Part shown: piece by piece, positions 47,728-58,743 of the stretch
Layout of the letters: the number at the start of each line of letters is the position of its first letter
How positions within the stretch are numbered: the first letter of the stretch is position 1
Assembly: GCA_948470475.1 (NCBI GenBank)
Contig: OX419339.1
Location: 8,831,502-8,895,501, forward strand
Source: Galaxea fascicularis
Taxonomy: Eukaryota > Cnidaria > Anthozoa > Scleractinia > Euphylliidae
Direction: 5' to 3'
Length of the DNA stretch: 64,000 nucleotides
Position numbers and translations under genes: made by a program
Notes under the pieces: model-generated
Told to the model about the DNA's origin: nothing
Database searches by the model: none
Seen by the model: only the letters and a program-made list of their open reading frames with translations

Positions 47728-48399
47728 AATTGGATCATTATCAGCATCTGGGCCAAGTCCCCTTTGAAAAAATACTAAAATAAAATAACCAAAAGTACCC
47801 TATGTAACTCACGATAACAAAATTGGTAGATTTACATAAAAACGTTAACAACGTAATTATATCAAGACATTCTTAAACATCGCTACTTTTAAGACTCCTT
47901 ACAGTCGCCACTTTTAAGACTCCTTAAAATTGCCACTTTTAAGACTCCTTATAATTGCCACTTTTAAGACTCCTTATGATCGCCACTTTTAAGACTCCCT
48001 AAATTTGCCACTTTTAAGACTCCTTAAAATTGCCACTTTTAAGACTCCCTAAATTTGCCACTTTTAAGACTCCTTATCGAGTTGCCAATTGCCGAGAACG
48101 AGTCCCAAAAGTGGCGATTGTAAGGTGTCTTTAGAGTGGCAATTTTAAGGAGTCTTCAAAAGTGGCAATCGAAGTTCAAATTTTTCCATTTTTGTAGCTT
48201 AAAAAGGCTCAGTGTTAAGGAAACGTGAAAGAAAAGTGATTTAAAGTGTGTTTGTAGTAATTGATATAATTACATTGTTAGCGTTTTAAAGTAAATCTAC
48301 CAATTTTGTTAGCCCGAGTTACATAGGGTACATTTGGTTATTTTATTTTAGTATTTTGTCAAAGGGGACTTGGCCCAGATGCTGATAATGAACCAAATT
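47728..48399. mobile_element. Non-autonomous element: ~138-bp inverted ends around a 25-bp minisatellite
   Basis: The left end 47728-47865 and right end 48261-48399 are inverted copies, roughly 90 percent identical by eye. Shared blocks include CATTATCAGCATCTGGGCC, AAGTCCCCTTTG, TACCCTATGTAACTC and AAATTGGTAGATTTAC. Between them lies an array of about eight 25-bp units (GCCACTTTTAAGACTCCTTAAAATT with variants) at about 47881-48078. Inverted copies of the same unit follow (AGTGGCAATTTTAAGGAGTC) at about 48107-48172. The whole 670 bp is thus palindromic at two levels. It has no reading frame. No clear target duplication was identified. Confidence 0.75.
47881..48078. repeat. Minisatellite, 25-bp unit, about 8 copies
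   Basis: Units read GCCACTTTTAAGACTCCTTA followed by AAATT, CAGTC, TAATT or TGATC. One variant has CCCTAAATTT. The unit body is conserved and the last five bases vary. It forms the core of the palindromic element above. Confidence 0.9.
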
Positions 48400-49118
48400 T
48401 TATTAGTTCGCAAAAATTAGACACGGTAGCTCATGTCAATATCAGCCAGTGGCTCAGTTATATTGTTTATTTCCATTCTCAATTATATACTGTTCACTTC
48501 CCTGAGTTGAATGCGGTTGAGGTAGAATCGTTGTATTCCTCACTTATTTAAAGGTTAATAGCGGTCAGCACCATCTACAGTGGAGGAGAGTTCAATCTGT
48601 GAGTGATGTAAACATTGGGTAATAAATGTTTGTCAGTTTCTTTACAGTAAAGCATCGCTCTTTTTGCCGTGAAGCATTACTGTCTCTAAAGGCAGTTCAG
48701 ACCCCCCCCCCCTTCCCCACCAACCGCTTTAGTTAGCCGCGCACGTTTACGTTTTCGCCTTTCAGCCTCCACACTTCAAAACATGCTGCACGGGCCCTGA
48801 ATGCACATATCATCCATTACACTTTTCCCAGTCATCCTATATCCCATCAAGTGCTGAACGGGTCTCTCCATGAGTGGTCTCCTACAACTGCTGAGGCGTA
48901 TCCAGGGGTGGTTCAGATGGTTCGGTCGAGCCCCCTAAACCGTCCACCATCATCCTTCAAAACGCTGGAAATCACATTTCCGCATTTCCCGGAGAAGCAT
49001 GCCCCCGAACCCCCCAGATGGGTCCGCCTTCGGCGGCCCATTTGTTCCAACACTTCTTTTCCTGGATCCGCCCCAGAACTGTTAGAATACATGTAAGAAT
49101 CCATTAACAAATTCTCTA
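48400..49118. other. Spacer with degraded dispersed repeat
   Basis: It contains a C-rich tract near 48702 and a block at 48890-49080 (CCGGAGAAGCATGCCCCCGA, CCTTCGGCGGCCC) that resembles 44478-44590. No gene is recognised. Confidence 0.4.
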
Positions 49119-50674
49119 ATGGACGACTCTCCGTACAACCAGGGATTCAAGATTTTTGACAAATTTATTGATGAAACTTTACTGGTCACCAACAGGCCGG
49201 ACATCCGAAATATACTTGAGTCTGAAAAATTAAGCCTTACAAACGCAGAATCTAGGTAAATTTATTTACATCCTTTATTTCATAAAATTAAGCATTTCGT
49301 TCCATATACTCTTAAACTTGTAATTTATCGATGCCCATGCATGCATTTGCTTAGAATTTTACCTTGTTTAAAAGTTAGCGGCTTATGTTGACTAGATTTT
49401 TCTTAGTCCGGGGCTCAACACAGGATAAAGGCTATGGTTTTTTGTTACTGTTACCGAGTAGAAAATTTACCGTCGTTTCTTACTGTGGAGATCTACTTTT
49501 GACATCAGTTGCCTTCTACACCAGCCAATCATATTCGTAAATGGAATGAATCGAACCGTTAGCTTCGTTTACATACGTGTCTCAGTGTTTTCTTCCATAG
49601 TTCCTCAGTTTTCCAACTGAGCAGTGGAGAAATAATAAACGGCTACCAGTGAGCTGTATAATAAAACGGTTTGATATCTTTGATATCTGTTTGCTTCATA
49701 TCGGAATAAAGTCGGCTAACTTTATTTTGATTTTGAGTTGCCACTGATTCCAGTTTGAGTTGTCGCTCACGTTACATTCAAGTGTAAATTGCAAAATTTC
49801 AACGTCTTTTATTCATGACTTGTACCTCTTACTTCCAAAAACTGTCTAATCTTGTTCGAAAAATAAGAAATTTAATTCTCTTCCACCTGAAGTAAGACCC
49901 GATAAGACAAATTTTCCCCTTAGCAATCAGCTAGCCGGAAAACATTGATCTCTTTCGTTTGACAGCTGTATTTTACGCTTTAACAGTTGAATGCAAGCTA
50001 AGGTCAAGACAAATCACTTTTTTTCGTAACTTTCCACCAAACGCTCTCTTTTCTCACGTTTTCCAAATATTATTATAAATACCATACATTTTGCGCTTCA
50101 ACGATTGCAATGACCTAAGAAAAGACTCATAGCAAATTTTCAATCTCGAAAAATATTTGATGAACCTTACATGCAGAAAAGCCTCACATAATTATTTCGA
50201 CCTTTTTTGCCTGATCCTTCAATCGCGTGAAAAACAATTCTTTGATGAACCAGACAGACAAGCATCAAATATTTAAACCTTTTTTGCCTGATCCATCAAT
50301 TCCATCTTACAGAAAGGAAAAGATGACGCGGGAAATTTCCAAACAAGTTATTTTGATGGCTTTTAAGAACGCTTTTCATCATTTTTTCCGTGAACAACCA
50401 TTTGGCGAGAAACCCGTATTGATCACGTATTGATCAAAATAAAACCTAAATTGAAAAACTTTTAGGATATAAAGTAATATCCGTATTTTACGCGACAGGA
50501 GTTTCCTGACAAGAATGATCCCAGTGGCCTGGCGCCACTTGTCTGCAAAATCGAAGTAATGTTTTCAACAGGGTCCCTTATACACTCCTTTTTTATAAGT
50601 ACTTCTTTTATAGGAACGTTGAGGCTGAGATTAACCAAACTTTTAAGAACATACTAGAACATAGCACAGGCTGA
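49119..50674 (+). CDS. Candidate two-exon small protein (65 aa), unknown function
   Basis: Exon 49119-49255 starts with ATG (MDDSPYNQGFKIFDKFIDE) and stays open to a donor (TCTAG then GTAAAT), leaving phase 2. An acceptor after a pyrimidine tract (TTCTTTTATAG, exon from 50614) restores phase. The continuation NVEAEINQTFKNILEHSTG ends at TGA 50672-50674. The joined peptide is acidic and amphipathic-helical in look, with no transmembrane part and no family I recognise. Support is the good start, splice signals, matched phase and natural amino-acid usage. A one-in-three chance of phase match keeps confidence low. Confidence 0.35.
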
Positions 50675-51303
50675 GAATCAGTTAAGAACATCTTTATTTT
50701 GCTCATTTGGTTTTTAAATGAGTAATATCATTATGTACACATGAACTTTTTCTGTGTTTTCACTGCAAAATCTGGTGACCGTATGTCGCGTTGTGAACCT
50801 CTATGTTTCATTGCTGTTTGTCGAAGCTAAATTAACCAGCAGTCAGAGTGTAGTTTAAGCATTACATTTGCGGAACCAGCCCAATTACTTAACTGATAAT
50901 CAGTTTGTGAAAGCGGGATTTCAGTAACATTTGAAATGAAAAACAAAAACAGCTGCCTGTAATGAAAGTTCAAAGGTAAGATATATGAATAATATTTCAA
51001 TTAAATCGCTGATGCATTTGTAAAGACAGAGAATGATACAGAAAATAGTAAGTCAAATTAAGAAATGGTTGGATTTTTCAATGACTGCAGTTCATTTGAA
51101 TATAAATTGAACAACGCCGTCATTTCAACAACTGAATGCCGGATAAACAAACCCAGAGTCTTATTCTCTTTCAAATTTTTGACTTAGGCGATCTTGGCAA
51201 GTGATTACTGAAAAAGTTGCAAATTGCATTTGCAAGAATTGGGTTAAAAGGTTTCGGCGGCTTAATCAAGTTTCCGGTAACAGCAACAAGCATGAATACA
51301 ATC

Positions 51304-52254
51304 ATGAACGCAACTGGTCATCAAGGTTGCTTTTTTTTGGATGTCAACATGGACGATACGGAAGAAACGTTCATCGCAAATATTTTAACGTCTGTTCTAA
51401 ATTCACTATTCTCCATCATCACTTGTCTGGGAAATTCTGTCATTCTACACGCGATCAGTCAAACACAAGAACTCCATTCTCCATCTTTCGCTCTGCTTTT
51501 TTGTCTTGCCACTTCGGACCTTCTCGTCGGCCTAATTTGCCAGCCATTCTTCGTGGCATATAAAACAGCTGAACTTGTGGGAAGCTTCAGCACGTATTGC
51601 ACGTTGAGAATGATTCAGTCCATATCTAGCTGGATAACCTCAGGCGTATCTTTACTGACTCTAGCAGTCGTGTCTGTTGATCGCCTTCTCGCTTTAACTC
51701 TTCACTTACGATACAATATGGTTGTTACTATTCCTCGAGTTCTTAAAACTGTCTTTCTTCTCTGGATCTTCTGTACTACACTTGTACTGTTGAGGTTTGT
51801 AATAATCTCGGGGTGGATTTTTTTCCCGATGATTATTTTACTTGTGACATTCGTTGTTACCACCGTGAGCACTTTCAAGATTTTTCGGGTTGTTCGAAGA
51901 CACCAGCGCCAGATACACGACCAGAATAGGGCCTGCATGAATCTTGACTCCACCAGGAACCTGCTGAAGTGTAGAAAATCTGCTGTGACTGTACTTTATG
52001 TTTACAGTTTGTTCTTGATTTTCTATCTTCCATTCTGTGTGATAATGCTTGTGGAGGCATTCACTGGATATACAAGAACCGTGAAGATTGCCTATGACGT
52101 CGTTACGACTGTTGTATTCATTAATTCCTTTCTCAATCCGCTTGTGTATTGTTGGCGAATGAGGGAGGTACGACGAGCGGTTGAGAATACCCTGGGAAGG
52201 AAAGTTAGAAGGCAAGTAACCCAAAACACGTCTTCAAGTCGCCAGGATACGTGA
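51304..52254 (+). CDS. Class A (rhodopsin-like) GPCR, intronless, paralogue 2
   Basis: The frame is 316 residues from ATG 51304 (MNATGHQGCFFLDVNMDD) to TGA 52252-52254. An in-frame ATG at 51292 would add four residues. Seven hydrophobic segments are visible. Motifs: GNSVIL in TM1, LATSDLLVGLICQPFFVAY in TM2, Cys before TM3 (YCTLRMI), DRLLALTLHLRY in place of DRY, a long basic third intracellular loop (VRRHQRQIHDQNRA) and NPLVYCWRMREVRRAV in TM7/helix 8. The extracellular NAT is a glycosylation site. It shares the unusual stretches LHSPS, FVAYxxAEL and CRKSAVTVxYVY with paralogue 1, so these are recent tandem duplicates of an orphan cnidarian receptor family. Confidence 0.9.
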   Translation: MNATGHQGCFFLDVNMDDTEETFIANILTSVLNSLFSIITCLGNSVILHAISQTQELHSPSFALLFCLATSDLLVGLICQPFFVAYKTAELVGSFSTYCTLRMIQSISSWITSGVSLLTLAVVSVDRLLALTLHLRYNMVVTIPRVLKTVFLLWIFCTTLVLLRFVIISGWIFFPMIILLVTFVVTTVSTFKIFRVVRRHQRQIHDQNRACMNLDSTRNLLKCRKSAVTVLYVYSLFLIFYLPFCVIMLVEAFTGYTRTVKIAYDVVTTVVFINSFLNPLVYCWRMREVRRAVENTLGRKVRRQVTQNTSSSRQDT

Positions 52255-53501
52255 CCTGGAAGCTGATCGACATGATCAAAGTTCTAATGTCTTGCCGGAG
52301 TTTCTTCTCAGGTAGTCCGAATACTTAGATGATAAAAACGGCACAGAGGTTGGAGTCTTAAATACAAGAACAACAGCTGCAGCAGCAACAGCAGTAGCGG
52401 TAGCAACAAAATAGCGACAACAATAATATGAACAGTCAAGAATCAGTCACAATCATATTTAGCCCTTTTACTGTTGAACTCATATCACACAGCCGGTTTA
52501 GTCGCGAGCAGGATACAAGTGCATCTTCCCAGTGCAAATACAAATGCATGTTTTGTTTGGCAATTTACCGAGTACCTTAGAGGCGTGTCGTTTATAAACC
52601 AAAACCAAAGCAATTATTCCAGCCAATCCGTGACAACAAATCAAAACAGTGCAATGAGCCAATCAGATTTAAAAGCAATTAAGATGTAACCATCACCAAG
52701 CGCGCGCGGGAAAAAGTCTCTTACGGTTTTGGCTTTGTGAATGGTGTATATGACTTTGTTTCTCATTGTTTGAGGAACTGGCGTACGTTTTTCTGGCCGA
52801 TCACAAAGCTAAGTAATGCGAACCCAGCAAAATATGCAATTGCCATTCATTGGTCAAATTAAAACAGCTCTATTGACAATAGTATATTAGCAATTCAGTA
52901 CTGATTAGAGCGCATATATACACTCTTGTTAGTGATCGTCAGCTGTAAACGAACAGTGATCGATCCAGTTCAGAAACCCCATCTTCTTTTCTTGTTTCTT
53001 TTAATTTAGAGGGGGGGGGGGGGGGGGGGTTGAGTTTTGGGTGTTTCTTTCACGCTGTTAAAAGTGGCTTGGCTCGGCTTGGTTGATGATGTGAGCCCTT
53101 TTTTCCGCCGAATTATCGGCGCACGGTAAAACTTTTCAAAAGTATCCATTTAGTGCAATGTTTCAAGGTCGGCATAGTTGGTGGAGACTGTGCAAAAAAA
53201 AAACAAAAGAAAAAAGAAAAAATCTAGAACTCTATTGCTTTTTTTCTTGCCCGAAGCTTATAGAAAAGAAACCTTGTGAGGTACCTGTACCAAGTACCTG
53301 GTCTAAGGAAAGCATGTGTACACATTAATGGCTAAATGTAACTTTATGAAAGCAAAATCAAAATAACGTGCCTCTTAACACGCTGCCATCAGCACGCCTA
53401 TTTTATTCGCTTATACTCACAGCTGTCGGCTTTATCTTACTAAAAAGGAAGCCGTTGACCGAAAAGAGAAAGGCTGAAAGCCTTTTTGTGTCCGACGAGT
53501 A
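52255..53501. other. Spacer between GPCR 2 and Penelope-like element
   Basis: A CAG/CAA-rich simple stretch lies at about 52368-52425 and a poly-G run near 53012-53029. The 5' terminal repeat of the Penelope-like element should be in the last few hundred bases, but I saw no clear hammerhead there. Confidence 0.4.
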
Positions 53502-55853
53502 ATGAAAACCTTGAAAGCACGGAAAGCTGAATTGGACTTGAACTTCCTGCGAAACTGCCAAGCCTTTGGCGTCTTTCCTAAGTTCATCTGTTTCCATCTA
53601 CCAGCTACAACGAACCGACAGGATGCTTTGGCCTTCAGGAAACGATTATTACGAAGCGCCATACAAAAACGATCAAAGGAATTTCACAAGCTGGTCCTCC
53701 AAAGGGACAAACTATTGGAACACATCTCTACCATCTTAAACACACTGGATCGCTACATTTTGCAGAAATCGATCGCCCACAACGTATCGAAAACCTCTGC
53801 TCAGTTTATCAAGGCTCATGACAAGAAACTGAAAAAGCTGACAAAGAATGTAGTTCTTCCTTTCACCTCCAAGGAAACCATCACGAATCTCTCTGGTCAC
53901 AACCTCACCCCAGATCAATTGGAAGCACTCAAGTTTGGTCTAACGCACTCAATTTATCCTCCGACCCTCAGCAAGACTGATATTTTTGCTTGCTTCGAAC
54001 TGATTAGTCACACGATGAAAAGGCATCTTATTGACACGTCAAACACCAGCAAAATAGTTGCAGATCTTTCTCACCTTGCTCACTGCTACGTATCCTCGTA
54101 TAGACCTACTACTGCAGATCTCAAAAAACACAGCATTTTGAAGAGTCTCAGAAGGAACAGGGACATAGTCATCTTAAAACCCGATAAAGGGAACGGTATT
54201 GTAATCCTTGATAGAACTGCATATGACAATGGTTTATTTAGTATAATCAACGATTCCTCCAAGTTCAAACTTATCAGTAAAGACCCTACAATTACTCGTG
54301 AAAGTAGGCTTCAACGGTTTCTCAGGGATCTGAAAAAACAAGGTAAATTGGAGAATGATTTATATGACAGCATCTACCCCAGCGGGTCCCAACCGGCCAG
54401 AATATACGGTTTGCCCAAAATGCATAAATTACGCGATCCTACATCCACACCCCCTTTCCGCCCCATAGTTTCATCTATTGGCACATATAACTACAATTTA
54501 GCTAAGCTTTTGTGCAATCTCCTTGAACCACATATTCCCAATGATTACAATGCCACTGACACTTTCACGTTTGTTCAGGAAATTAACAACTTACCCATGT
54601 TTGGCAAATTTCTCATTTCCTTTGATGTGGAAAGCTTGTTTACCAACATCCCTCTCGAGGAATGTATTGACCTGGCGGTCAAATACATCTCCGAGGGAAA
54701 CCCTGACCTCAAGCTTACCCCCCCTGATCTCAAACGTCTTTTTACATTTGCCACTGCTGAAACTCACTTTCTGTTTAAAGGTTCCTTTTATGACCAAATT
54801 GATGGTGTTGCCATGGGTTCACCCCTAGCACCTGTCCTCGCCAATCTCTTCATGGGTCACCATGAAAAGATTTGGTTAGAGCAATATCTAGGTCCTGATG
54901 TTCTATTTTATCGTCGTTATGTGGATGATACGTTTTGTTTATTCCATTCAGAACAGGATGCTATTGCATTTTTCGACTATATCAATAGTCAACATCCCAA
55001 CATACGTTTCACGATGGAGAAAGAAATTGAACATGTTTTGCCATTTTTAGATGTCTTAATCGACAATACCCACCGTAGTTCCGTCGTCACTAGTACCTTC
55101 CGTAAGAAGACCTTCACGGGTTTGCTCACCAATTACTTCAGTTTCACACCTCTGTCATACAAAATTGGTCTTATCAGGACATTAATTGATAGGGTTTTTA
55201 AAATCAACAACACTTGATTAGGCTTCCACAAGGACATTACGAAATTAGTGTTCATTTTGCGCAAGAATCTTTTCCCCGTTCACCTCATCGACAAATGCGT
55301 CTATCGATATTTGAACACAGCCATTGACCGACACGGCTCCACTCAAACACCTCCTTCCTCCAATATCAATTCACAGGGTAAACAATACTTTTACAAGTTA
55401 CCTTATTTAGGCCGTTTTTCTATTGTAGCTCAAAGCAAAATACGTCGCCTTGTTAATCGTTATTGTAATGATCTTGACATCAAACTGGTGTTTACCACGT
55501 TTAAATTAAGAAATCTTTTCTCTGTGAAGGATTCTGTCCCTAGAGAACTCCGTTCACGTGTGATTTACAAATTTACTTGTGCTTGCTGTAATGCTTGCTA
55601 TATTGGCGAAACTAGTCGTCATTTTTCCACACGTGTCCGTGAACATCTCTCTTCAGACAAGTCCTCACACATTTTCAAACACTTACTAAGTTCAGAACGT
55701 TGCCGTCAATCTTGCTCTACAGATTGTTTCGAAATTCTTGATTCTGCCCCTACTAGATTTCAACTCAAACTTAAGGAGGCTATGCACATAAATTGGGAAA
55801 AGCCTAATTTAAACCAACAAGTTCACCACGTCAACCTGACACTTACGCTTTAG
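53502..55853 (+). pseudogene. Penelope-like retroelement: reverse transcriptase plus GIY-YIG endonuclease, one in-frame stop
   Basis: The first frame (571 residues from ATG 53502) holds a Penelope-type N-terminus (LDLNFLRNCQAFGVFPKF) and reverse transcriptase motifs: ILKPDKGNGIVILD, IYGLPKMHK, FRPIVSSIGT, ISFDVESLFTNIPL (Asp ~375), GVAMGSPLAPVLANL and RRYVDDTF (YVDD at ~473-476). TGA at 55215-55217 ends it. The same frame then reopens without shift and encodes the linker and a GIY-YIG domain (CACCNACYIGETSRHFSTR, VREHL) to a stop at 55851-55853. So a single nonsense change separates RT from endonuclease. No other lesion is seen, which suggests a recent insertion. Host genes do not interrupt it. 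Confidence 0.9.
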
Positions 55854-55967
55854 CTTTATGTTCTTTCACACTTTGTTACTCACTCAAATATTTTTGTCAC
55901 TTAATCTTAATTAATTATGTATGTTTTACCTAGTTGTCATAAAGTCCAACGGTTTTTCAAATACTAT

Positions 55968-56010
55968 GTAACTGACGATGATGTTGGCAACATCGAAACA
56001 TGTCTTTTAA
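55968..56010 (+). ncRNA. Hammerhead-like motif downstream of Penelope-like element
   Basis: CTGACGA (fits CUGANGA) is followed by a perfect stem GATGTT / AACATC with loop GGC, then GAAA, then CATGTC (cleavage triplet GUC). ACATGT after GAA is self-complementary, as in dimer-acting Penelope hammerheads. One base between core and stem II is unpaired, and stem I pairing (TAA with TTT) is short. Activity is uncertain. Confidence 0.4.
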
Positions 56011-56241
56011 AATTAAAAATGTCGCAATCTTCTTAAAAATCTCGATTTACTATTATAGTATTAAAGAAAATATAGTCACATAAATTCACATAAAGCTCAT
56101 AAATTCTTAACAATCTCAAGCACGAGGTGCGTTTCGTTCACATTTTCCTGTTAGTTTTACCTGCATAATTTTGTCCTCTGTTTAGTTCATTAGTACAAAA
56201 TTCGCTTGATGTCAGATTTCAGCGAAGTTATCCATGTCTTG

Positions 56242-56773
56242 ATATCTAGTCGCTTGGCAACGGGCGAAGGGACAACTGAAAAGAAATCAGAGTCCCAGGC
56301 AGGAATCGAACCTACAACCTCCGTAACACCGGTCGGATGCTCTCACCACTGAGCTACAGGAACCCCTGGTGAGCTAGGTTGTTTATCTAGGTTCTTATAC
56401 AAAGTGTACCACTATGGTCTGCGGGCTCGACAATGTAAATGCTATTCAGACATGATAATGATGATTAATGATGGTAAGGTGTAATATGCCCGTGAGAATG
56501 ATGATATCTAGTCGCTTGGCAACGGGCGAAGGGACAACTGAAAAGAAATCAGAGCCCCAGGCAGGAATCGAACCTACAACCTCCGTAACACCGGTCGGAT
56601 GCTCTAACCACTGAGCTACAGGAACCCCTGGTGAGCTAGGTTGTTTATCTAGGTTCTTATACAAAGTGTCCCACTATGGTCTGCGGGCTCGACAATGTAA
56701 ATGCTATTCAGACATGATAATGATGATTAATGATGGTAAGGTGTAATATGCCCGTGAGAATGATGATATCTAG
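56242..56773 (-). mobile_element. Tandem-dimer tRNA-derived SINE with 11-bp target duplication
   Basis: Two 262-bp units (phase-marked by GATATCTAGT at 56241 and 56503) are nearly identical. Each carries on the minus strand a tRNA-like head, TGTAGCTCAGTGG (A box) and GTAGGTTCGATTCCTGCC (B box), and a TGATAATGATGATTAATGATG tract. The pair is flanked by the direct repeat TCCATGTCTTG at 56231-56241 and 56774-56784. This shows that the dimer, not two separate copies, was inserted or expanded within one insertion. The head is not a working tRNA gene. Confidence 0.85.
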
Positions 56774-56784
56774 TCCATGTCTTG

Positions 56785-58280
56785 TTGTCTTGAGGAATCA
56801 GAGGTGTGGAGTAAAACTGTGCTCCCAATTACCATGTGCTAATGATTCGAAATGTAGTCTCCTGTTACCCTTCAAGCAGTCTCCTAGAAAAATCTGGAAG
56901 AGGAAGGAAACTCTGCTAACAGCCTCGACTAATTCTTTGATTTGCCAGTCATCCAAGGAAATGGATAAGCTTGTCAAATCGGTTTTTCACGATTGCGCAT
57001 AATCACTCAGTTGATCGACAAAAATAGCGCTGCTTAGTATGAAAGCGAGGCTGAGTAAGGCTCGGTTACATTTAAATTTGAAACATGCTCAACAGGTATT
57101 GTCGACTCCGTAAGCAGAGTCTCCCGCTCCCGTGGTCTGAACACTCGAGAACAACTCCTCCCGTAAGCGACACGCTGGTATTGCATGAAATATTGCAACA
57201 TGTTACCATAACTTTTATTGGGAAAAATTATATATCAACTGATTATGTAATGACCCGCTGATCGAGGTGTCTATCACAGCAGGCTCAAGACAGATCTTAG
57301 TACTAAACTCGTGGCGATAACAGCAACAACAACAACAATCATTATTTGTACTCCTTCTTGCTCAAAAGATAATTTCAACAATGAAAATATTAAAGATAAA
57401 AAATTAGAGTACTGACTGCCTGGAATAACCATAGGGGCTAGCGGAGCCAGGCAGCCAAGTGACATCGGCATTAAATAGAAATAAATTACAGGTCAGCAAA
57501 AAAACTGAAGCAGAAATGCACACATAAAAAGAAATAAAGAGAGAGAAGAGGAAAAACGCTATTTCTACGCTATGAAGGAAGCCTAAAATAATTAAGTTTG
57601 TATATTAATACAAAGCATTATTAAAGACTTAGAAGCGACCTGCACATTGCACCCCTAATTTGCCAAGTCAAACCAGCAGTAATATTAGACCCAATCGGAG
57701 CAAAGGATAAAGACGAACTCAATTCAGTGGCTTCAACATTCTCACGATTTCAGCTTTCCGATTTTCAGAGTTCATTGGTTCAGTTTGATTCGTTTTACAA
57801 GTGACAACACGAATACTGAAGAGTAGGAGAGTTACCACCTGTCCGCTTTACGGAAGACGTGAATTCAGTGTTCTTTTCTTTGTAACTGTAGCAAGTAATT
57901 GTGCCATTACTGAGCCAAATCCAGTCCCCGCTCCACGTATGAAAAGAAGCTAGTTAATGCTCGCTCTACTGTGTCTATGTACCGAACTAATGAATAAACA
58001 TCCTTTGTTAGCAACTCATATGATTGGCCGACTTAATTAAATCCTAATAATATAACAACTGATATATGAAGTTTCGAACATACAAATTACTCCAGGATAA
58101 GATTATCTGAATATTTTCGTTTTCAAATCACAAGGTCTTTCAAGGTGTTTCAAATCTTATCGTCTTCGGCTGACAATTGACTTTAAATTAGGGTAAAATT
58201 ATTTGCGAAAAATTAAGTTTAATCTTCCCCAACACTTTTTTTTCAGTAATAAACCCTGAACGACCATAAAATTGTATAAC
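56785..58280. other. Spacer, nothing recognised
   Basis: AT-rich sequence with short frames only. No splice-linked exon or repeat structure was identified beyond a short CAACAA run near 57325. Confidence 0.4.
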
Positions 58281-58743
58281 TGGGCCTGGTTGTTCGAAAG
58301 CCGATTAACCTAATCCAGGATTAGGGTAAACTTTGGTTGCAGTTTTCAACTTTTGGATGAAAGTCCTTTCCACTGCTTTTTGTTTTTCAGGATTGACTTC
58401 CCCTAATCTAAAATGTTGCAGAATATCAGCATTGAACAACGTTTGGGGATAGATGATGATGCATCATGAGCCATGCAAGGAGTACGCACTGTATATTCCA
58501 CCACACGGGAAAAGAAAAGCAGGAAGGCAACGAACCCTGTTTCTCAGATACATTCAACACCCTTTGGGAGACACAGACAACATGATTGGTCCGGGCAAAC
58601 TGTCTGAATTGGCACAGGATCGTAGTGGCTGGAGGAAACTTGTAGTCGCCTGCTCTGCAGCCGACCAATGATAATGATGATGATGGGGATAGAGAAATAA
58701 CCTCTTGGCTTAGCGTTAATCGGCTTTCGTACAACCGGGACCT
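58281..58743. mobile_element. MITE interrupted by a LINE fragment
   Basis: The outer ends are inverted: GGTTGTTCGAAAGCCGATTAA near 58288 and its partner TTAATCGGCTTTCGTACAACC near 58716. The interior includes TAATCCAGGATTAGGG and a copy of the LINE tail at 58454-58683. I associate this TIR with a common anthozoan MITE. Confidence 0.65.
58454..58683 (+). mobile_element. 3' end of a LINE (RTE-like tail) with target duplication
   Basis: The reading HGKRKAGRQRTLFLRYIQHP ... LAQDRSGWRKLV resembles the C-terminal tail of non-LTR retrotransposon polymerases (GxRxxGRxRxxW...DRxxWR). It ends in a TGATAATGATGATGATG microsatellite tail. It is bounded by TGGGGATAGA on both sides (58444-58453 and 58684-58693), marking a 5'-truncated insertion of 230 bp into the MITE. 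Confidence 0.7.

Noticed and set aside
47881..48078. Regular 25-bp repeats that might suggest a CRISPR array
   Set aside because: Units are contiguous without unique spacers, in animal DNA and inside an inverted-repeat element; a minisatellite.
51217..51303. Upstream extension of GPCR 2 reading frame
   Set aside because: It lacks an ATG at the frame start; the paralogues begin at the MN(A/T/E) motif, so 51304 is the better start.
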